A stretch of DNA of 51,747 nucleotides from Gemmatimonadaceae bacterium (GCA_020853635.1 JADYYN010000030.1:1-51747), one strand, 5' to 3'. Positions 17,191-27,734 are shown, counted from the first letter of the stretch. The notes: generated from the letters alone by a model not told the origin. Translations and numbers: made by a program.

Positions 17191-19444
17191 TGTCGCTGGC
17201 GGCGGTCGCGATGTAGTCCGCCAATCGTTCGGGCGAGAACGGCTTCTGCAGGATCGGCCGATTGCCTCGCCCGTCCGATCGCGCGATGACCGTCTGCTCG
17301 GCGTAGCCGGACATCAGTGCCACCGGTAGGCCCATCCAGCGCGCCTCGATGCGTTCGGCGAGTTCGGGGCCTGACATGCCGGGCATCATCACATCACTCA
17401 GCACGAGGTCGATCGACGAGGCACGACGCGAGAGGATCTCCAGCGCGCGCTGCCCCTGCTCCGCTTCGATCACCTCGTGGCCCTGTGCGACGAGCAGGCG
17501 ACTCACCACCGCACGTGTGGCCTCCTCGTCCTCGACGATGAGGATGGTGAGGCCGCGACGCTCCGGTGCGGGTGCCGGCGTCTTGGACATCTCGCGCACG
17601 GGAATACCACTGAGCGTGATCGGCGCCATGCCGCCCGGGCTCGGCCGCGGGAGCGTCTCGCTCGGTTCGCTTCCGACGAAGAGCGGGAGCGTGACTTCGA
17701 ACAGCGTGCCCGCGCCCGGCACGGACTCCACGCGGATGCGGCCGCCGGATTGCTCCACCACACCCTGCACGGTCGAGAGTCCGAGTCCGGTGCCCTTGCC
17801 ACTCGGCTTCGTGGTGAAGAACGGCTCGAAGATGTGCTCGGCGGTCTCGGCGTCCATACCACTGCCGGTGTCGCGCACGGCGAGGATCACCGGCACTTCG
17901 TTCGGCTGGCTCTCGAGCGCGTCGAGCGCCGTCCCGCGCCGCGTCTCCACCGTGAGTGTGCCGCCGTCCGGCATCGCATCGGCGGCGTTGAGCACGAGGT
18001 TGAGCAACACCTGTTCGAGCCGCCCCAAGTCACCGCGGACGGTGGGGAGATTCGGGGCGAGCGCGGTGGCGAACGTGATATTGGACGGGATCAGGCGCTG
18101 CAGCATGCGCTGCAATCCGATGACCACGGCGTTGAGGTCGATGCGCCGCGGCACATCCGACTGCTGGCGGCTGAACGCGAGCAGTTGCCGCGTGAGCGAG
18201 GTCGCGCGATCGGTCGTGCGCAGCACTTCCTCGATGTCCGCCGCCGCTTCGCTACCGGGCGTGAGCTCCGCACGCACCAACTCGGCGTAGTTGCGCAGCG
18301 CGGTGAGCACGTTGTTGAAGTCGTGCGCGATGCCGCCCGTGAGGCGACCGATCGCTTCGAGGCGACGCGATTGCGTGAGCTGGGTCTCGAGGCGCTGCTG
18401 GTACTCCAGACGTTCGGCCATGCGAGCGAACGCGGCTTCGAGCCGATCGAGCTCGTCGCCATCGATCGTCGGCGGCGGGGCCAGCGAGGCCACCGCATTC
18501 GCTCCGGCTTCCACGCGGTCAACCTCCGCGGTGAGCCGCGTCAGTCGCGTCGTCAGCTCGCGGGTCACGAGCCAGACACCGAGGGCACCGAGGATGATCA
18601 GGGCAGCGGCGAGCGGGAGCACCCGTTCGAGGTACCTGGCGACCGGTGCCTGCACCGTGGCGGTGGGTACTTCGAGCCACACGACCCACTCGCTGTCATC
18701 CACACGACTGGCGACCCCGACCACGGATCCGCGCGGCGAGTCTTCGAATCGCAGCAACGAGTCGACCGTGGCGATGGTCGGCGGTGGCGGCTGGATCCGC
18801 GACAGGTCGGTCCAGACTCCGCCATCGAGGTGCCCCACGAGGAACGTCTCGGCGCCCATGAGCGCACGGATGGCGTTCTGTCCGCGGCCGAGTGCTTCGC
18901 GCGTCTCGAGTAGGTACCGCACGGGACGATCCTCGACCAGCGGGAACCGGGTGAGGATCTCGTACGTCGGCACCCCGTTCACGTCGCGCAAGGGCGAGAA
19001 GCGCTGCGTGCGCACGGCACCGCGCACGATCCGTTCGAGTGCCCACTCGGTCGACGAGGGCACGCCGCGGCGGGCGCGGCGGAAAAGCGGCTGCCCGGTT
19101 TCATCGAGGATCGTGATCGCGACGCCGGAGGTATCGGTCGGCTGGCGCAGGACGGAGTCGAGCACCTGCGCGACCGCGACGGTATCGCGTGGCGATCCGT
19201 AGAAGTTGACGAGCGACGGGTGCCGTTGCAGCGCGTCGGTCGCCAATCGCCGGGTGTTCGATGGCCCACCGATGAACGGCGCCAACCGGGACCCCGCCTC
19301 TCGCAGTCGCTGCGCCGTCTCGTCGAGCAACACCGCGCGCATCTGCGTCTGCGCCGCGTACACGAACAGGCCCGCCACGACGAGGACGAGTCCCGTCAGG
19401 ATGACGGGAAAGACCAGCGAGAGGGAGCGCCAGCGCAGTGGCAT
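17165..19444 (-). CDS. membrane hybrid sensor histidine kinase with C-terminal receiver
   Basis: The product has 759 residues. It has a transmembrane helix at 11-30, a periplasmic sensor region to about 275, a second helix (AAALIILGALGVWLVT), a HAMP linker, and a HisKA domain with phospho-acceptor in GGIAHDFNNVLTAL near residue 373. The HATPase region has NLVLNAADAMPDGG (N box), DTGSGM and GKGTGLGLSTV. A receiver domain (about 635-750) follows with VEDEE, phospho-acceptor Asp in LVLSDVMMPG and the conserved lysine in ILQKPF. It is a phosphorelay sensor, but no output domain or HPt gene is nearby. It begins 9 nt after paaZ; TAGCAT 6 nt before the ATG also offers its own leaderless start. Its ligand is unknown, though context invites phenylacetate-related sensing. 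Confidence 0.9.
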   Translation of the reverse strand: MPLRWRSLSLVFPVILTGLVLVVAGLFVYAAQTQMRAVLLDETAQRLREAGSRLAPFIGGPSNTRRLATDALQRHPSLVNFYGSPRDTVAVAQVLDSVLRQPTDTSGVAITILDETGQPLFRRARRGVPSSTEWALERIVRGAVRTQRFSPLRDVNGVPTYEILTRFPLVEDRPVRYLLETREALGRGQNAIRALMGAETFLVGHLDGGVWTDLSRIQPPPPTIATVDSLLRFEDSPRGSVVGVASRVDDSEWVVWLEVPTATVQAPVARYLERVLPLAAALIILGALGVWLVTRELTTRLTRLTAEVDRVEAGANAVASLAPPPTIDGDELDRLEAAFARMAERLEYQQRLETQLTQSRRLEAIGRLTGGIAHDFNNVLTALRNYAELVRAELTPGSEAAADIEEVLRTTDRATSLTRQLLAFSRQQSDVPRRIDLNAVVIGLQRMLQRLIPSNITFATALAPNLPTVRGDLGRLEQVLLNLVLNAADAMPDGGTLTVETRRGTALDALESQPNEVPVILAVRDTGSGMDAETAEHIFEPFFTTKPSGKGTGLGLSTVQGVVEQSGGRIRVESVPGAGTLFEVTLPLFVGSEPSETLPRPSPGGMAPITLSGIPVREMSKTPAPAPERRGLTILIVEDEEATRAVVSRLLVAQGHEVIEAEQGQRALEILSRRASSIDLVLSDVMMPGMSGPELAERIEARWMGLPVALMSGYAEQTVIARSDGRGNRPILQKPFSPERLADYIATAASDITKRTATP

Positions 19445-19453
19445 CGGTCTATG

Positions 19454-21496
19454 CTACTGCTTCCGGCGCACGAGCGTCAGGATGGAGTACAGCGCCACCG
19501 CTTCCTCGTGTTGATTGCGCACCTCGACGTCCCATTCGACGACGCCTTGGGGGATCCCGCCATCAGGGGTATCCTTGGCCGTCTTCTGCTTCACGGTGAG
19601 GCGCACGCGGATGGTATCGCCGGGATACACCGGCTTGGTGAACCGCAGCCGTTCCATGCCGTAGTTGGCGAGCACCGGGCCGAGCGCCGGATCCACGAAC
19701 AACCCGGCCGCCGCCGAGACGATGAAGTAGCCGTGCGCGACGCGTCCGGTGAAAACGCCGTTGGTCTGCGCCTCCTCGTCATTCATGTGCGCGTAGAACT
19801 TGTCACCGCTCAGGTTCGCGAACGCGACGATGTCGTCGAGCGTGATGGTGCGCGTGCCGGTGAGCAGCGTGTCGCCGATCTCGAGTTCGTCGAACGTCTT
19901 GCGGAACGGATGCACGCTGTCGGTGCGCTGCATGGCCCCCGCGCTCCACTCGCGCGTGATGGCGGTGAGCATCGACGGGCTGCCCTGTACCGCCGTGCGC
20001 TGCATGTAATGCAGCACACCGCGCACGCCGCCCATCTCCTCACCGCCACCGGCGCGTCCGGGGCCGCCGTGCACGAGGTTGGGCAGCGGTGAGCCGTGGC
20101 CAGTGCTCTCCTTGGCACTCGTACGGTCGAGCACCATGAGTCGCCCGTGGAACGGTGCCACGCCGAGCACGACCGTGCGTGCGGTGTTCGCATCGCTGGT
20201 GACGAGCGAGCCGCAGAGCGAGCCGCGACCGCGCTTGGCGAGTTCGATCGCTTCACCGAGGTCACGATACGGCATCACGGTGTTCACCGGCCCGAAGGCT
20301 TCGATGTCGTGGGGCTCGCTGCGGCTGAACGGCTGATCGCAGACCATGAGCATGGGCCCGAAGAACGCGCCCTTCTCGCGGTCGGCGCCGACCACCTGAT
20401 AGTCGCCGCCACCGAACACCAACTCGCCGGCCTCGCGGATACGATCCGCGGCGGCGCCCACGTCCTTCACCTGACCGCGGCTCGCCAGCGGTCCCATACG
20501 CACACCTTCGACGGACGGATCACCGATCACCGTCTTCTCGAGCCGCGCCCGCAGCGCCTTCACCACCGCCTCTTCCATGCCGGCGGGCACGATCGTTCGG
20601 CGGATCGCTGTGCACTTCTGGCCGGCCTTGGTGGTCATCTCGCGCACGACCTCCTTGATGAAGAGGTCGAACTCCTCGGTGCCCGGCGCGGCGTCCGGAC
20701 CGAGGATGGAGCAGTTGAGCGAGTCGGCTTCCATGTTGAAGCGCACGGAGTGCTGCGTGACCGCCTTGGACTCCTTGAGCATCTGGCCGGTCGCCGCACT
20801 GCCGGTGAACGCGACCGCATCCTGTTCGGTGACGTGCGAGAGCAGATCGCCCGCGCTGCCACAGATGAGCTGGATCGCTCCCGCCGGAAGGATGTTCGCG
20901 GCGACCATCTCGCGGAACATGAGTTCGGTGAGATAACTCGTCGCCGTCGCGGGCTTCACGATGCACGGCACACCGGCGAGCAGCGCCGGCGCCATCTTCT
21001 CGAGCATGCCCCAGCAGGGGAAGTTGAACGCGTTGATATGGATCGCGACGCCCTCGAGCGGCACGCAGATGTGGCGTCCCGCGAACGTGCCGCCCTTGGA
21101 GAGCACTTCCTGCGGCCCTTCCACGTGGAAGGTCTCGTTGGGGAACTCACGACGACCGCGGCTCGCGTACGCGAAGAAGGTGCCGATGCCGCCTTCGATA
21201 TCGACCCAGGAGTCGGTCTTGGTCGCACCGGTCGCCGCGGAGAGCGCGTAGAACGCGTCCTTCTTCTCCATGAGATGTTTGGCCATCGCCTTGAGCATCG
21301 CGGCGCGCTGATGGAACGTGAGCGTGCGCAGTGCGGGCCCGCCCACCGTGCGCGCGTGGTCGGCCATCGCCTTGAAGTCGAGCCCGCCGCTGGAGGCTTC
21401 GGCGATGGGCTCGCCGGTGACCGCATGGAAGAGCGTTGCGGCCTTGCCGGTGCCGCGCACCCACTGACCGAGGGCGTAGTTCTGGAGCGTGATCAT
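19454..21496 (-). CDS. paaZ: PaaZ: oxepin-CoA hydrolase / 3-oxo-5,6-dehydrosuberyl-CoA semialdehyde dehydrogenase
   Basis: The 680-residue product has the two-domain PaaZ layout. Residues 1 to about 520 form an aldehyde dehydrogenase with the catalytic Glu in MEADSLNC (about 255) and nucleophilic Cys in KAGQKCTAIRR (about 292). From about 535 a MaoC-like hydratase domain carries the D-x4-H dyad in SGDKFYAHMND and the segment GRVAHGYFIVS. The hydratase opens the oxepin-CoA ring and the dehydrogenase oxidises the resulting semialdehyde, both in the cytoplasm. The start overlaps the paaY stop by 4 nt. Length and both active sites are complete. Confidence 0.95.
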   Translation of the reverse strand: MITLQNYALGQWVRGTGKAATLFHAVTGEPIAEASSGGLDFKAMADHARTVGGPALRTLTFHQRAAMLKAMAKHLMEKKDAFYALSAATGATKTDSWVDIEGGIGTFFAYASRGRREFPNETFHVEGPQEVLSKGGTFAGRHICVPLEGVAIHINAFNFPCWGMLEKMAPALLAGVPCIVKPATATSYLTELMFREMVAANILPAGAIQLICGSAGDLLSHVTEQDAVAFTGSAATGQMLKESKAVTQHSVRFNMEADSLNCSILGPDAAPGTEEFDLFIKEVVREMTTKAGQKCTAIRRTIVPAGMEEAVVKALRARLEKTVIGDPSVEGVRMGPLASRGQVKDVGAAADRIREAGELVFGGGDYQVVGADREKGAFFGPMLMVCDQPFSRSEPHDIEAFGPVNTVMPYRDLGEAIELAKRGRGSLCGSLVTSDANTARTVVLGVAPFHGRLMVLDRTSAKESTGHGSPLPNLVHGGPGRAGGGEEMGGVRGVLHYMQRTAVQGSPSMLTAITREWSAGAMQRTDSVHPFRKTFDELEIGDTLLTGTRTITLDDIVAFANLSGDKFYAHMNDEEAQTNGVFTGRVAHGYFIVSAAAGLFVDPALGPVLANYGMERLRFTKPVYPGDTIRVRLTVKQKTAKDTPDGGIPQGVVEWDVEVRNQHEEAVALYSILTLVRRKQ

Positions 21497-22104
21497 CGCG
21501 GAGTCTCGGGCGCCGACTTAGTGTCGTGCCAGGTCTTGAGGAGCGCCGACTGCGTGGGTCGGTCGGCGGGGAGTTCGCGCAGGGGTTCCACCGGCTGCCA
21601 CGTCTGGCGCATCGCGGCGGGGAGCTGCTGGTAGAGCGCAGTGCCATCGGACTTCCACGCGAGCATCTCGTCGCTCACGGTTTTCACCACACGCGCCGGA
21701 TTCCCGACCACCACACTGCGCTCCGGGATCTGCATCTCGGCGGGCACGAACGTGAGCGCGCCCACGATGCTGCCGGCGCCGACGACGGCGTTGTCCATCA
21801 CCACCGCGTTCATGCCGATGAGCGAGTTGGCCCCGATGCGTGCGCCGTGCACCACCGCGCCGTGGCCGATGTGCGCCCCGCGTTCGAGCACGACCATCAC
21901 GCCCGGGAACATGTGCACCGTGCAGTTCTCCTGCACGTTGCAGCCGTCCTCGATCACGATGCCGCCCCAGTCGCCGCGGATCGCCGCGCTCGGGCCGATG
22001 TACACATCGCGACCGATGATGACGTTGCCCGTCACCGTCGCCTGCGGATGCACGAACGCCGTCTCATGGACGACCGGGATGAAGCCGTCGAAGGCGTAGA
22101 TCAT
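21493..22104 (-). CDS. paaY: PaaY: hexapeptide-repeat thioesterase/gamma-carbonic-anhydrase-like protein
   Basis: The 203-residue protein has left-handed beta-helix hexapeptide repeats (VIIGRDVYIGPSAAIRGDWG, then HMFPGVMVVLERGAHIGHGAVVHGARIG), with histidines at gamma-carbonic-anhydrase positions, and ends with a helix. In characterised systems PaaY is a thioesterase that protects against dead-end CoA adducts of the phenylacetate pathway. The start is ATG 22104, at which family-like sequence begins (MIYAFDGFIPVVH); no strong ribosome binding site is present. It is the first gene of the paaY-paaZ unit. The divergent kinase gene starts 146 nt away. Confidence 0.9.
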   Translation of the reverse strand: MIYAFDGFIPVVHETAFVHPQATVTGNVIIGRDVYIGPSAAIRGDWGGIVIEDGCNVQENCTVHMFPGVMVVLERGAHIGHGAVVHGARIGANSLIGMNAVVMDNAVVGAGSIVGALTFVPAEMQIPERSVVVGNPARVVKTVSDEMLAWKSDGTALYQQLPAAMRQTWQPVEPLRELPADRPTQSALLKTWHDTKSAPETPR

Positions 22105-22250
22105 GTGAGGCGATCGGAGGAGGAAGCCACCAGCGAAGGATGCCTCTGTGGCGCGCGCTTTTCCAGTGTACGCGTGACGTGATTCACCGGTCGACGGCGT
22201 CGGGCACTGCAGCGCATTCCGTTCGGTTTCCGGGCGGGGTACCTTTCGCC

Positions 22251-24827
22251 ATGCACGCTTCCGTGCCGCCCGTCCCACCACGCAAGTCGGGCCTCCGGCT
22301 GCTGCTCGGCGTGCTCGGACTCCTCGCGGTGGTCTCGATGGCGTCCGAGTACACGTGGCCGGACGACGGCGTCGCGTCGTGGCGCGTATGGCTGGATCAT
22401 CTCGCGTTCTTCCCGCTTCAACTCGGGTCCACGATCGCGCTGTTGCTCGCGGCCCGACGCGCCGAGCTCCCTGCGGGCACGCGCCGCGCACTCCGCTTCA
22501 TCGGCGCCGGCTTCGGAGTGATCACCTTCGGGTCCCTGGTCTGGACGATCCTCTCCGTCGCCGGCCATCCGCAGGAGTACGTGTCGTGGGTCGATCCGAT
22601 CTACTTCTCGTTCTACCCGCTCGCGATCGCCGGACTGATCGCCATGCCGCGGGTCCCCGGTTCCGATCTCCGGTGGCGTTCCGTGCTGAGCTGGGGTGTC
22701 GTGTTCGTCGCGTTCGGGAGCCTGGTGGTGTTGGTGCTCCTGCTCGAGGAACTGCAGGCGCGCTATTCGCCTGCCCTCCGGACCATGCTCGCGGTCTCGA
22801 GCGCGGGCCAGCTCGTCACGGTGATCGCACTCAGTGACGCGATCGAGCGGGCCTTGCGGCAACCATCCCCAGGGGCGCTGTTCCTGTACTTCGCTGGCCT
22901 CGCACTCACCACGCTCGGCGATCTCGCGTACCAGATTGCGTACTCCACCGGGTATGAGGGCTGGAACTGGAACGTGCCGCTGGCCATGCTCGCGAATCTG
23001 TGCATGGTAGGCGCTGCGATCCTGTTCCTCGAATCCCCGCTGGTGACGAGCACCGAGGACGCCTACCCGCGCAACCCGTTCACGCCGCTGCCGATCATCA
23101 CGATGAGCGGCTTGGTGCTGATCATCCTCTGGCTCGCCTCCACGGGCCGTATGGAGATCACGCCGCCACTGGTGACGGCGCTCGTGATCCTCAACGCCCT
23201 GCTGGTGGTCCGTGACCACATGGCGAGTCGCACCGCCGCGGAAGCGCTCCTGCTCTCGTCGCAACGCACCGCCGCGCGGCGGATCGACGCGCTGGTGCGC
23301 CATTCGTCGGATGCCCTCGTCCTGGTGGACGGACAAGGCCGACTGCTCTTCGCCAGTGCGAGGGCCGATCAACTGTTCCAGCACACGCTCTCGCAGCACG
23401 AGGGTGACGAGATCATCGCCCACGTCCCGCCGGATGAGCACGCGGGATGGCTCGCGTTCCTGAGCGAGCTGCGACGCGCAGGCGACCAGCCACTGACCCA
23501 CACGTGGCGGATCGCGCCGGACACGGCGGCCGAGCGCTTGATCGAGACGATCGGCCGGGACCTGCGCACGGAAGCTGCCGTCGGCGGCATCGTGCTCAAC
23601 TCGCGCGATGTCACGGAGCGTGCGACACTCGAGGACCGGCTCCGCCAAGCCCAGAAACTGGAAGTCGCGGGCCGGCTCGCGGGTGGTGTGGCGCATGACT
23701 TCAACAACGTGCTCACCGCCGTGATGGCCGGCACGGAACTCGCTCAGCTCGCGATCGACCCGCAGCATCCGGCGCAGCAGGATCTCGCGGGCATCGAAGC
23801 CTCGGCGCAGCGTGGTGCGGCGCTCACCCGCCGTCTGCTCGCGTTCGTTCGGCAGGAACCCGTGCCCGCGCAGCGATTCGACCTGCGCGACATGCTGCTC
23901 GAGCTGGAGCCGTTGCTCCAGCGTCTCGTGGGAGATGCCAATCAAGTCAGTGTCCGCGTCGATCCGACGATCGGCACGGTGGTCGTCGATCGCACGGAAC
24001 TCGAACACATCATCTTCAACCTCGTCGCCAACGCACGCGACGCGATGGGCGAAGGCGGATCGATCATCGTCGACGCCTCGGTGGAGACGCGGCGCGGCGA
24101 CGAGGCGGGCGACTACGTGATTCGCCCGGGGGCCGGACGACACGCGCGAGTCGAGGTGATCGACCGCGGGCATGGCATGTCGGACGATGTGCGCCGACGC
24201 ATGTTCGATCCGTTCTTCACGCAGAAGTCCGGCGGGCGCGGCACAGGCCTGGGTTTGATCGGAGTACGACCGCTCGTGGAAGGAGCCGACGGCGGACTGC
24301 AGGTCACGTCGAGCCCCTCGGATGGCACCCGCGTGTCGCTCTGGTTGCCCGCCGCGGTCTCGACCGCCGTGCGGCCGGCGCGAACCAGCGGACCGCTGCG
24401 CCATGTACCGGCCCCGGTGTCCGTGCCCGTCTTCGCGACCAGCGCGTCGCGCGCCACGAGCAAGGGACGGATCCTTCTCGTCGAAGACGAAATCTCAGTC
24501 CGCGAGCAGCTCACGCGTCTACTCGATGCGCTGGGCTACACCGCGATCCCCGTCACGTCCGCCGCCGACGCACGACTCACGCTGGAGTCCGAGGCCTCGC
24601 GGATCGACGCGGTGGTGAGCGACGTGATGATGCCGGGCGAGACCGGACTGGAGTTCGCCGAGTGGATCCGCAGCACGCGACCCACGTTACCGATCCTCTT
24701 GATCTCCGGCCACACGGGAACGGCACTCGACCGTGCCGCGCGTCAATCAGAGGAACTCGGGCTGTTGCGCAAACCGTTCGCGGCCACCGAACTCGATGAA
24801 CGCCTCGCCGCGATGCTCGCGCGCTGA
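22251..24827 (+). CDS. membrane hybrid sensor histidine kinase with PAS and receiver domains
   Basis: The product is 858 residues from ATG 22251. The first about 330 residues contain eight or nine transmembrane helices, a 7TM-like sensory module. A PAS-like domain (about 345-465, RHSSDALVLVDGQGRLLFA) precedes HisKA with phospho-acceptor in GGVAHDFNNVLTAV at residue 482. The HATPase has NLVANARDAMGEGG, DRGHGM and GRGTGLGLIGV, and the C-terminal receiver has VEDE, Asp in VVSDVMMPG (near 792) and LRKPF. It could sense a membrane-soluble or membrane-state signal. TACCTT lies 5 nt before the ATG, with no Shine-Dalgarno sequence. It is convergent with paaJ, only 31 nt apart. The output partner is unknown. 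Confidence 0.9.
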   Translation: MHASVPPVPPRKSGLRLLLGVLGLLAVVSMASEYTWPDDGVASWRVWLDHLAFFPLQLGSTIALLLAARRAELPAGTRRALRFIGAGFGVITFGSLVWTILSVAGHPQEYVSWVDPIYFSFYPLAIAGLIAMPRVPGSDLRWRSVLSWGVVFVAFGSLVVLVLLLEELQARYSPALRTMLAVSSAGQLVTVIALSDAIERALRQPSPGALFLYFAGLALTTLGDLAYQIAYSTGYEGWNWNVPLAMLANLCMVGAAILFLESPLVTSTEDAYPRNPFTPLPIITMSGLVLIILWLASTGRMEITPPLVTALVILNALLVVRDHMASRTAAEALLLSSQRTAARRIDALVRHSSDALVLVDGQGRLLFASARADQLFQHTLSQHEGDEIIAHVPPDEHAGWLAFLSELRRAGDQPLTHTWRIAPDTAAERLIETIGRDLRTEAAVGGIVLNSRDVTERATLEDRLRQAQKLEVAGRLAGGVAHDFNNVLTAVMAGTELAQLAIDPQHPAQQDLAGIEASAQRGAALTRRLLAFVRQEPVPAQRFDLRDMLLELEPLLQRLVGDANQVSVRVDPTIGTVVVDRTELEHIIFNLVANARDAMGEGGSIIVDASVETRRGDEAGDYVIRPGAGRHARVEVIDRGHGMSDDVRRRMFDPFFTQKSGGRGTGLGLIGVRPLVEGADGGLQVTSSPSDGTRVSLWLPAAVSTAVRPARTSGPLRHVPAPVSVPVFATSASRATSKGRILLVEDEISVREQLTRLLDALGYTAIPVTSAADARLTLESEASRIDAVVSDVMMPGETGLEFAEWIRSTRPTLPILLISGHTGTALDRAARQSEELGLLRKPFAATELDERLAAMLAR

Positions 24828-24858
24828 CCGCTGGCTGACCGCAGACCGCGCGCCGCGT

Positions 24859-26070
24859 TCAGACGCGCTCGATTACCATCGCGTAGCCCTGTCCCACGCC
24901 GATGCACATCGTGCAAAGTGCATAGCGTCCGTTGCGCCGCTGGAGTTCGCGCGTGGCGGTCAGCGCCAAACGTGCGCCGCTCATGCCGAGCGGATGCCCG
25001 ATCGCGATCGCACCGCCGTTGGGATTCACGCGTGCGTCATCGTCCGCGATGCCGAGCTCACGCAGTGACGCCAGCCCCTGCGCCGCGAACGCTTCGTTGA
25101 GCTCGATCACATCGAGCTGATCGAGCGTGATCCCCGCGCGCTGCAGTGCGAGCTTGGTCGCCGGCACCGGACCGATGCCCATGACGCGTGGTGCAACACC
25201 GGCGGCCGCACTCGCGACGACACGCGCCACCGGCGTGAGATCGTGCGTGGCGACACCGGCTTCGGACGCGAGCAGCAGCGCCGCAGCACCGTCGTTGAGT
25301 CCGGAGCTGTTGCCGGCCGTCACGGAGCCCTGCCCGTCATGGCGGAATGCGGGCTTGAGCTTCGCCAGCGTCTCGAGCGTGGTGTCGGGCCGCAGGAACT
25401 CATCGTGCTCCACCGTCACCGCCGCGCCCTTCTTCTGCGGGATCTCCACCGGCACGATCTCCTCGGCGAATCGGCCCGCGCTGCGCGCCGCCGATGCCTT
25501 CTGCTGCGAGCGCAGCGCGAACGCGTCTTGGTCGTCGCGCGAGATGTGATACTGCGTCGCGACGTTCTCGGCGGTCTCGCCCATCGAGTCGGTGCCGTGC
25601 GCAGCCTTCATCGCCGGGTTCACGAAGCGCCAGCCGAGACTCGTGTCGAACAACTGCATGTCACGCGCGAACGGCGTGGCACCTTTGGAGAGAACGTACG
25701 GCGCACGCGTCATGCTCTCCACACCACCGGCGATGTAGAGATCACCTTCGCCGGACTTGATCGCGCGTGCCGCACCGGCGACGGCGCTGAGTCCGGACGC
25801 GCACAGGCGATTCACCGTCTCGCCCGGCACCGCGACCGGCAGTCCAGCGAGCAGCAGCGCCATGCGTGCGACGTTGCGATTGTCCTCACCCGCTTGGTTC
25901 GCGCAGCCGAGGATCACATCGGCGATGGCGGCGTGGAGGAGACCGTCGTGGCGCGCGAGCAGGGCGCGGATGGCGTGGGCGGCGAGGTCATCGGCGCGCA
26001 CGGATGCGAGCGCACCACCGAGGTTGCCGATCGGCGTGCGGACGCCGTCGATGATGTAGGCGGTGGTCAT
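24859..26070 (-). CDS. paaJ: PaaJ/PcaF-type 3-oxoadipyl-CoA thiolase
   Basis: The 403-residue protein is a complete thiolase: nucleophilic Cys in [11 protein letters not shown] (about 92), NEAFAAQ with its conserved Asn/Glu, [10 protein letters not shown] with the catalytic His, and CIGVGQG with the second Cys near the C-terminus. In this context it cleaves 3-oxoadipyl-CoA (and 3-oxo-5,6-dehydrosuberyl-CoA) to acetyl-CoA and succinyl- or a shortened acyl-CoA. The start is ATG 26070, overlapping the paaI stop by 4 nt; the longer open frame upstream is out-of-frame paaI and paaH sequence. It is the last gene of paaG-paaH-paaI-paaJ. Confidence 0.93.
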   Translation of the reverse strand: MTTAYIIDGVRTPIGNLGGALASVRADDLAAHAIRALLARHDGLLHAAIADVILGCANQAGEDNRNVARMALLLAGLPVAVPGETVNRLCASGLSAVAGAARAIKSGEGDLYIAGGVESMTRAPYVLSKGATPFARDMQLFDTSLGWRFVNPAMKAAHGTDSMGETAENVATQYHISRDDQDAFALRSQQKASAARSAGRFAEEIVPVEIPQKKGAAVTVEHDEFLRPDTTLETLAKLKPAFRHDGQGSVTAGNSSGLNDGAAALLLASEAGVATHDLTPVARVVASAAAGVAPRVMGIGPVPATKLALQRAGITLDQLDVIELNEAFAAQGLASLRELGIADDDARVNPNGGAIAIGHPLGMSGARLALTATRELQRRNGRYALCTMCIGVGQGYAMVIERV

Positions 26071-26543
26071 TCGGGGAGTGGCTTGCGGGTACGGTACACG
26101 GTGCCGCGGAAGTGTGCGACGATCACGTCGTCCTGATTGCGGACGGTGACATCGCAGAAGCCCAATCGGTTGGTGGTCGTCTGTTCGACCGCGATCGCCG
26201 TGAGCACATCGCCCACGCGCAACGCGGCCGGGTAGCTCACCGAGCAGTCGACCGCGACGCTGATCTCGCCGTCGGAGTTGGTGGCGAACGCGTGTGCGCT
26301 GTCGGCGAAGCTGAATACGATGCCGCCGTGCCCGAAGCCGAAGCCGTTGACCATCTCGGGGCGCACTCTCATGCGAATGACCGCGTAGTGGACACGGACA
26401 TCCACGATCTCCACGCCGAGCCAGTGGGAGAACGCGTCCTTGGCGAACATGCGCTCGACGACGGCGCGGGCCGCGCGATCGGCGTCGCTGTGCGGCTGGG
26501 TGGCCGGGATCTCGAGCCGCGGGAGCGCGGGTGCCGTGCTCAC
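26067..26543 (-). CDS. paaI: PaaI-type hotdog-fold acyl-CoA thioesterase
   Basis: The 158-residue protein has the PaaI signature [21 protein letters not shown], including the catalytic Asp in FADSA, followed by [19 protein letters not shown]. The enzyme hydrolyses hydroxyphenylacetyl-CoA-type dead-end esters and frees CoA. GTG 26543 is chosen because it overlaps the paaH stop (GTGA) and gives the usual family length. The 3' end overlaps paaJ by 4 nt, so these genes are translationally coupled. Confidence 0.92.
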   Translation of the reverse strand: MSTAPALPRLEIPATQPHSDADRAARAVVERMFAKDAFSHWLGVEIVDVRVHYAVIRMRVRPEMVNGFGFGHGGIVFSFADSAHAFATNSDGEISVAVDCSVSYPAALRVGDVLTAIAVEQTTTNRLGFCDVTVRNQDDVIVAHFRGTVYRTRKPLPE

Positions 26544-27733
26544 GTGAGCAGCATCCCGTTGCTCTTCGCGGTGCGACGCAGCAACGGACTCGGGCGATAC
26601 CGGTCCTCGCCGTACTCCGCCTGCAGCGACTCGAGCGTGGCGAGCACCTGCCCCGCGCCGAGCGCGTCGCCCCACGCGAGGAGACCACGCGGGTAGTTCA
26701 CGCCCTTGGTCATCGCGAGTTCGATGTCCTGCGGGGACGCGATACCAAGCTGCACGGCATCGACCGCTTCATTGATGAGCATGGCGACGATGCGGTCGAC
26801 GATCACACGGCCCATCGTCTCGTCGCGCTTGGGCTCGGGCGCCACGGCGCCGTCGCGATAGTCGTAGTAGCCGCGTTTGGTCTTGCGACCGAGCAGCCCC
26901 GCCTCCACCAGGCGCCGCTGTGTGAGCGCCGGTTTGTAGCGCGGATCGTAGAACATCGCCTCGAACACCGAACGCGTGACGGCGAAGTTCACATCGTTGC
27001 CGATGAAGTCCATGAGCTCGAACGGCCCCATCTTGAAGCCGCCGAGTTCCTTCATGGCCCAGTCGATAGTCGGGGCATCGGCGAGCCGCTCCTCGAGGAT
27101 GCGCAGCGCCTCGCCGTAGAACGGGCGCGCGATGCGGTTCACGATGAAGCCCGGCGTGTCCGTGCAGCGCACCGTGACCTTGCCCCACGCATCGACCAGC
27201 TCCTGGGCGGCGTCGGTGACGGCCGCATCGGTGATGATCGACGGGATGATCTCCACCAACGGCATCACCGGCGCGGGATTGAAGAAGTGGATGCCGACCA
27301 CGCGCTCCGGGCGCTGACACGCGCCGGCGAGTGCCGCCACGCTGAGCGACGACGTGTTGGTGGCCAGCACCGCGTCGTTCGCGATCACTTTCTCAAGCGC
27401 GGTGAACAGCGTCTGCTTGATGCCCAGATCCTCGACGATGGCCTCGATGACCAGCCGACAGTCGGCGAACTGCGTCAGCGCGAGCGCGTCGACCCCTTCC
27501 ACGTACGTGAGGCGCGCAAGGACCGCGTCGGCATCGGGGCGCGTGAGTCGACCTTTCTCCACCTCGCGCGCCATCGCCTTCGCATGGCCGTCCTTGGCCC
27601 GCGCGATCGCCGCGACCTGCGCATCGGCGAGCACCACACGATGCCCACGACTCGCCGCGACCTGCGCGATGCCGGCGCCCATCGCGCCCGCACCGACCAC
27701 GCCGATCACACTGTCCTTGCCCAGAGTCGGCAT
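26540..27733 (-). CDS. paaH: PaaH-type 3-hydroxyadipyl-CoA dehydrogenase
   Basis: The 397-residue protein starts with the NAD-binding fold [21 protein letters not shown] and continues with [17 protein letters not shown] and [22 protein letters not shown], the 3-hydroxyacyl-CoA dehydrogenase active-site region. A second, partial C-terminal domain (about 290-397) carries [15 protein letters not shown], as in PaaH/FadB2-type enzymes. It oxidises 3-hydroxyadipyl-CoA to 3-oxoadipyl-CoA. The symbol paaC is used for it in some organisms, but PaaC here means the epoxidase subunit. It starts 1 nt after the paaG stop, which marks one operon. Confidence 0.93.
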   Translation of the reverse strand: MPTLGKDSVIGVVGAGAMGAGIAQVAASRGHRVVLADAQVAAIARAKDGHAKAMAREVEKGRLTRPDADAVLARLTYVEGVDALALTQFADCRLVIEAIVEDLGIKQTLFTALEKVIANDAVLATNTSSLSVAALAGACQRPERVVGIHFFNPAPVMPLVEIIPSIITDAAVTDAAQELVDAWGKVTVRCTDTPGFIVNRIARPFYGEALRILEERLADAPTIDWAMKELGGFKMGPFELMDFIGNDVNFAVTRSVFEAMFYDPRYKPALTQRRLVEAGLLGRKTKRGYYDYRDGAVAPEPKRDETMGRVIVDRIVAMLINEAVDAVQLGIASPQDIELAMTKGVNYPRGLLAWGDALGAGQVLATLESLQAEYGEDRYRPSPLLRRTAKSNGMLLT

Positions 27734-27734
27734 G

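Noticed and set aside
22101-24404. 767-codon minus-strand open frame
   Set aside because: It is fully antisense to the hybrid kinase gene, has Arg/His/Glu-biased composition and no recognisable domain.
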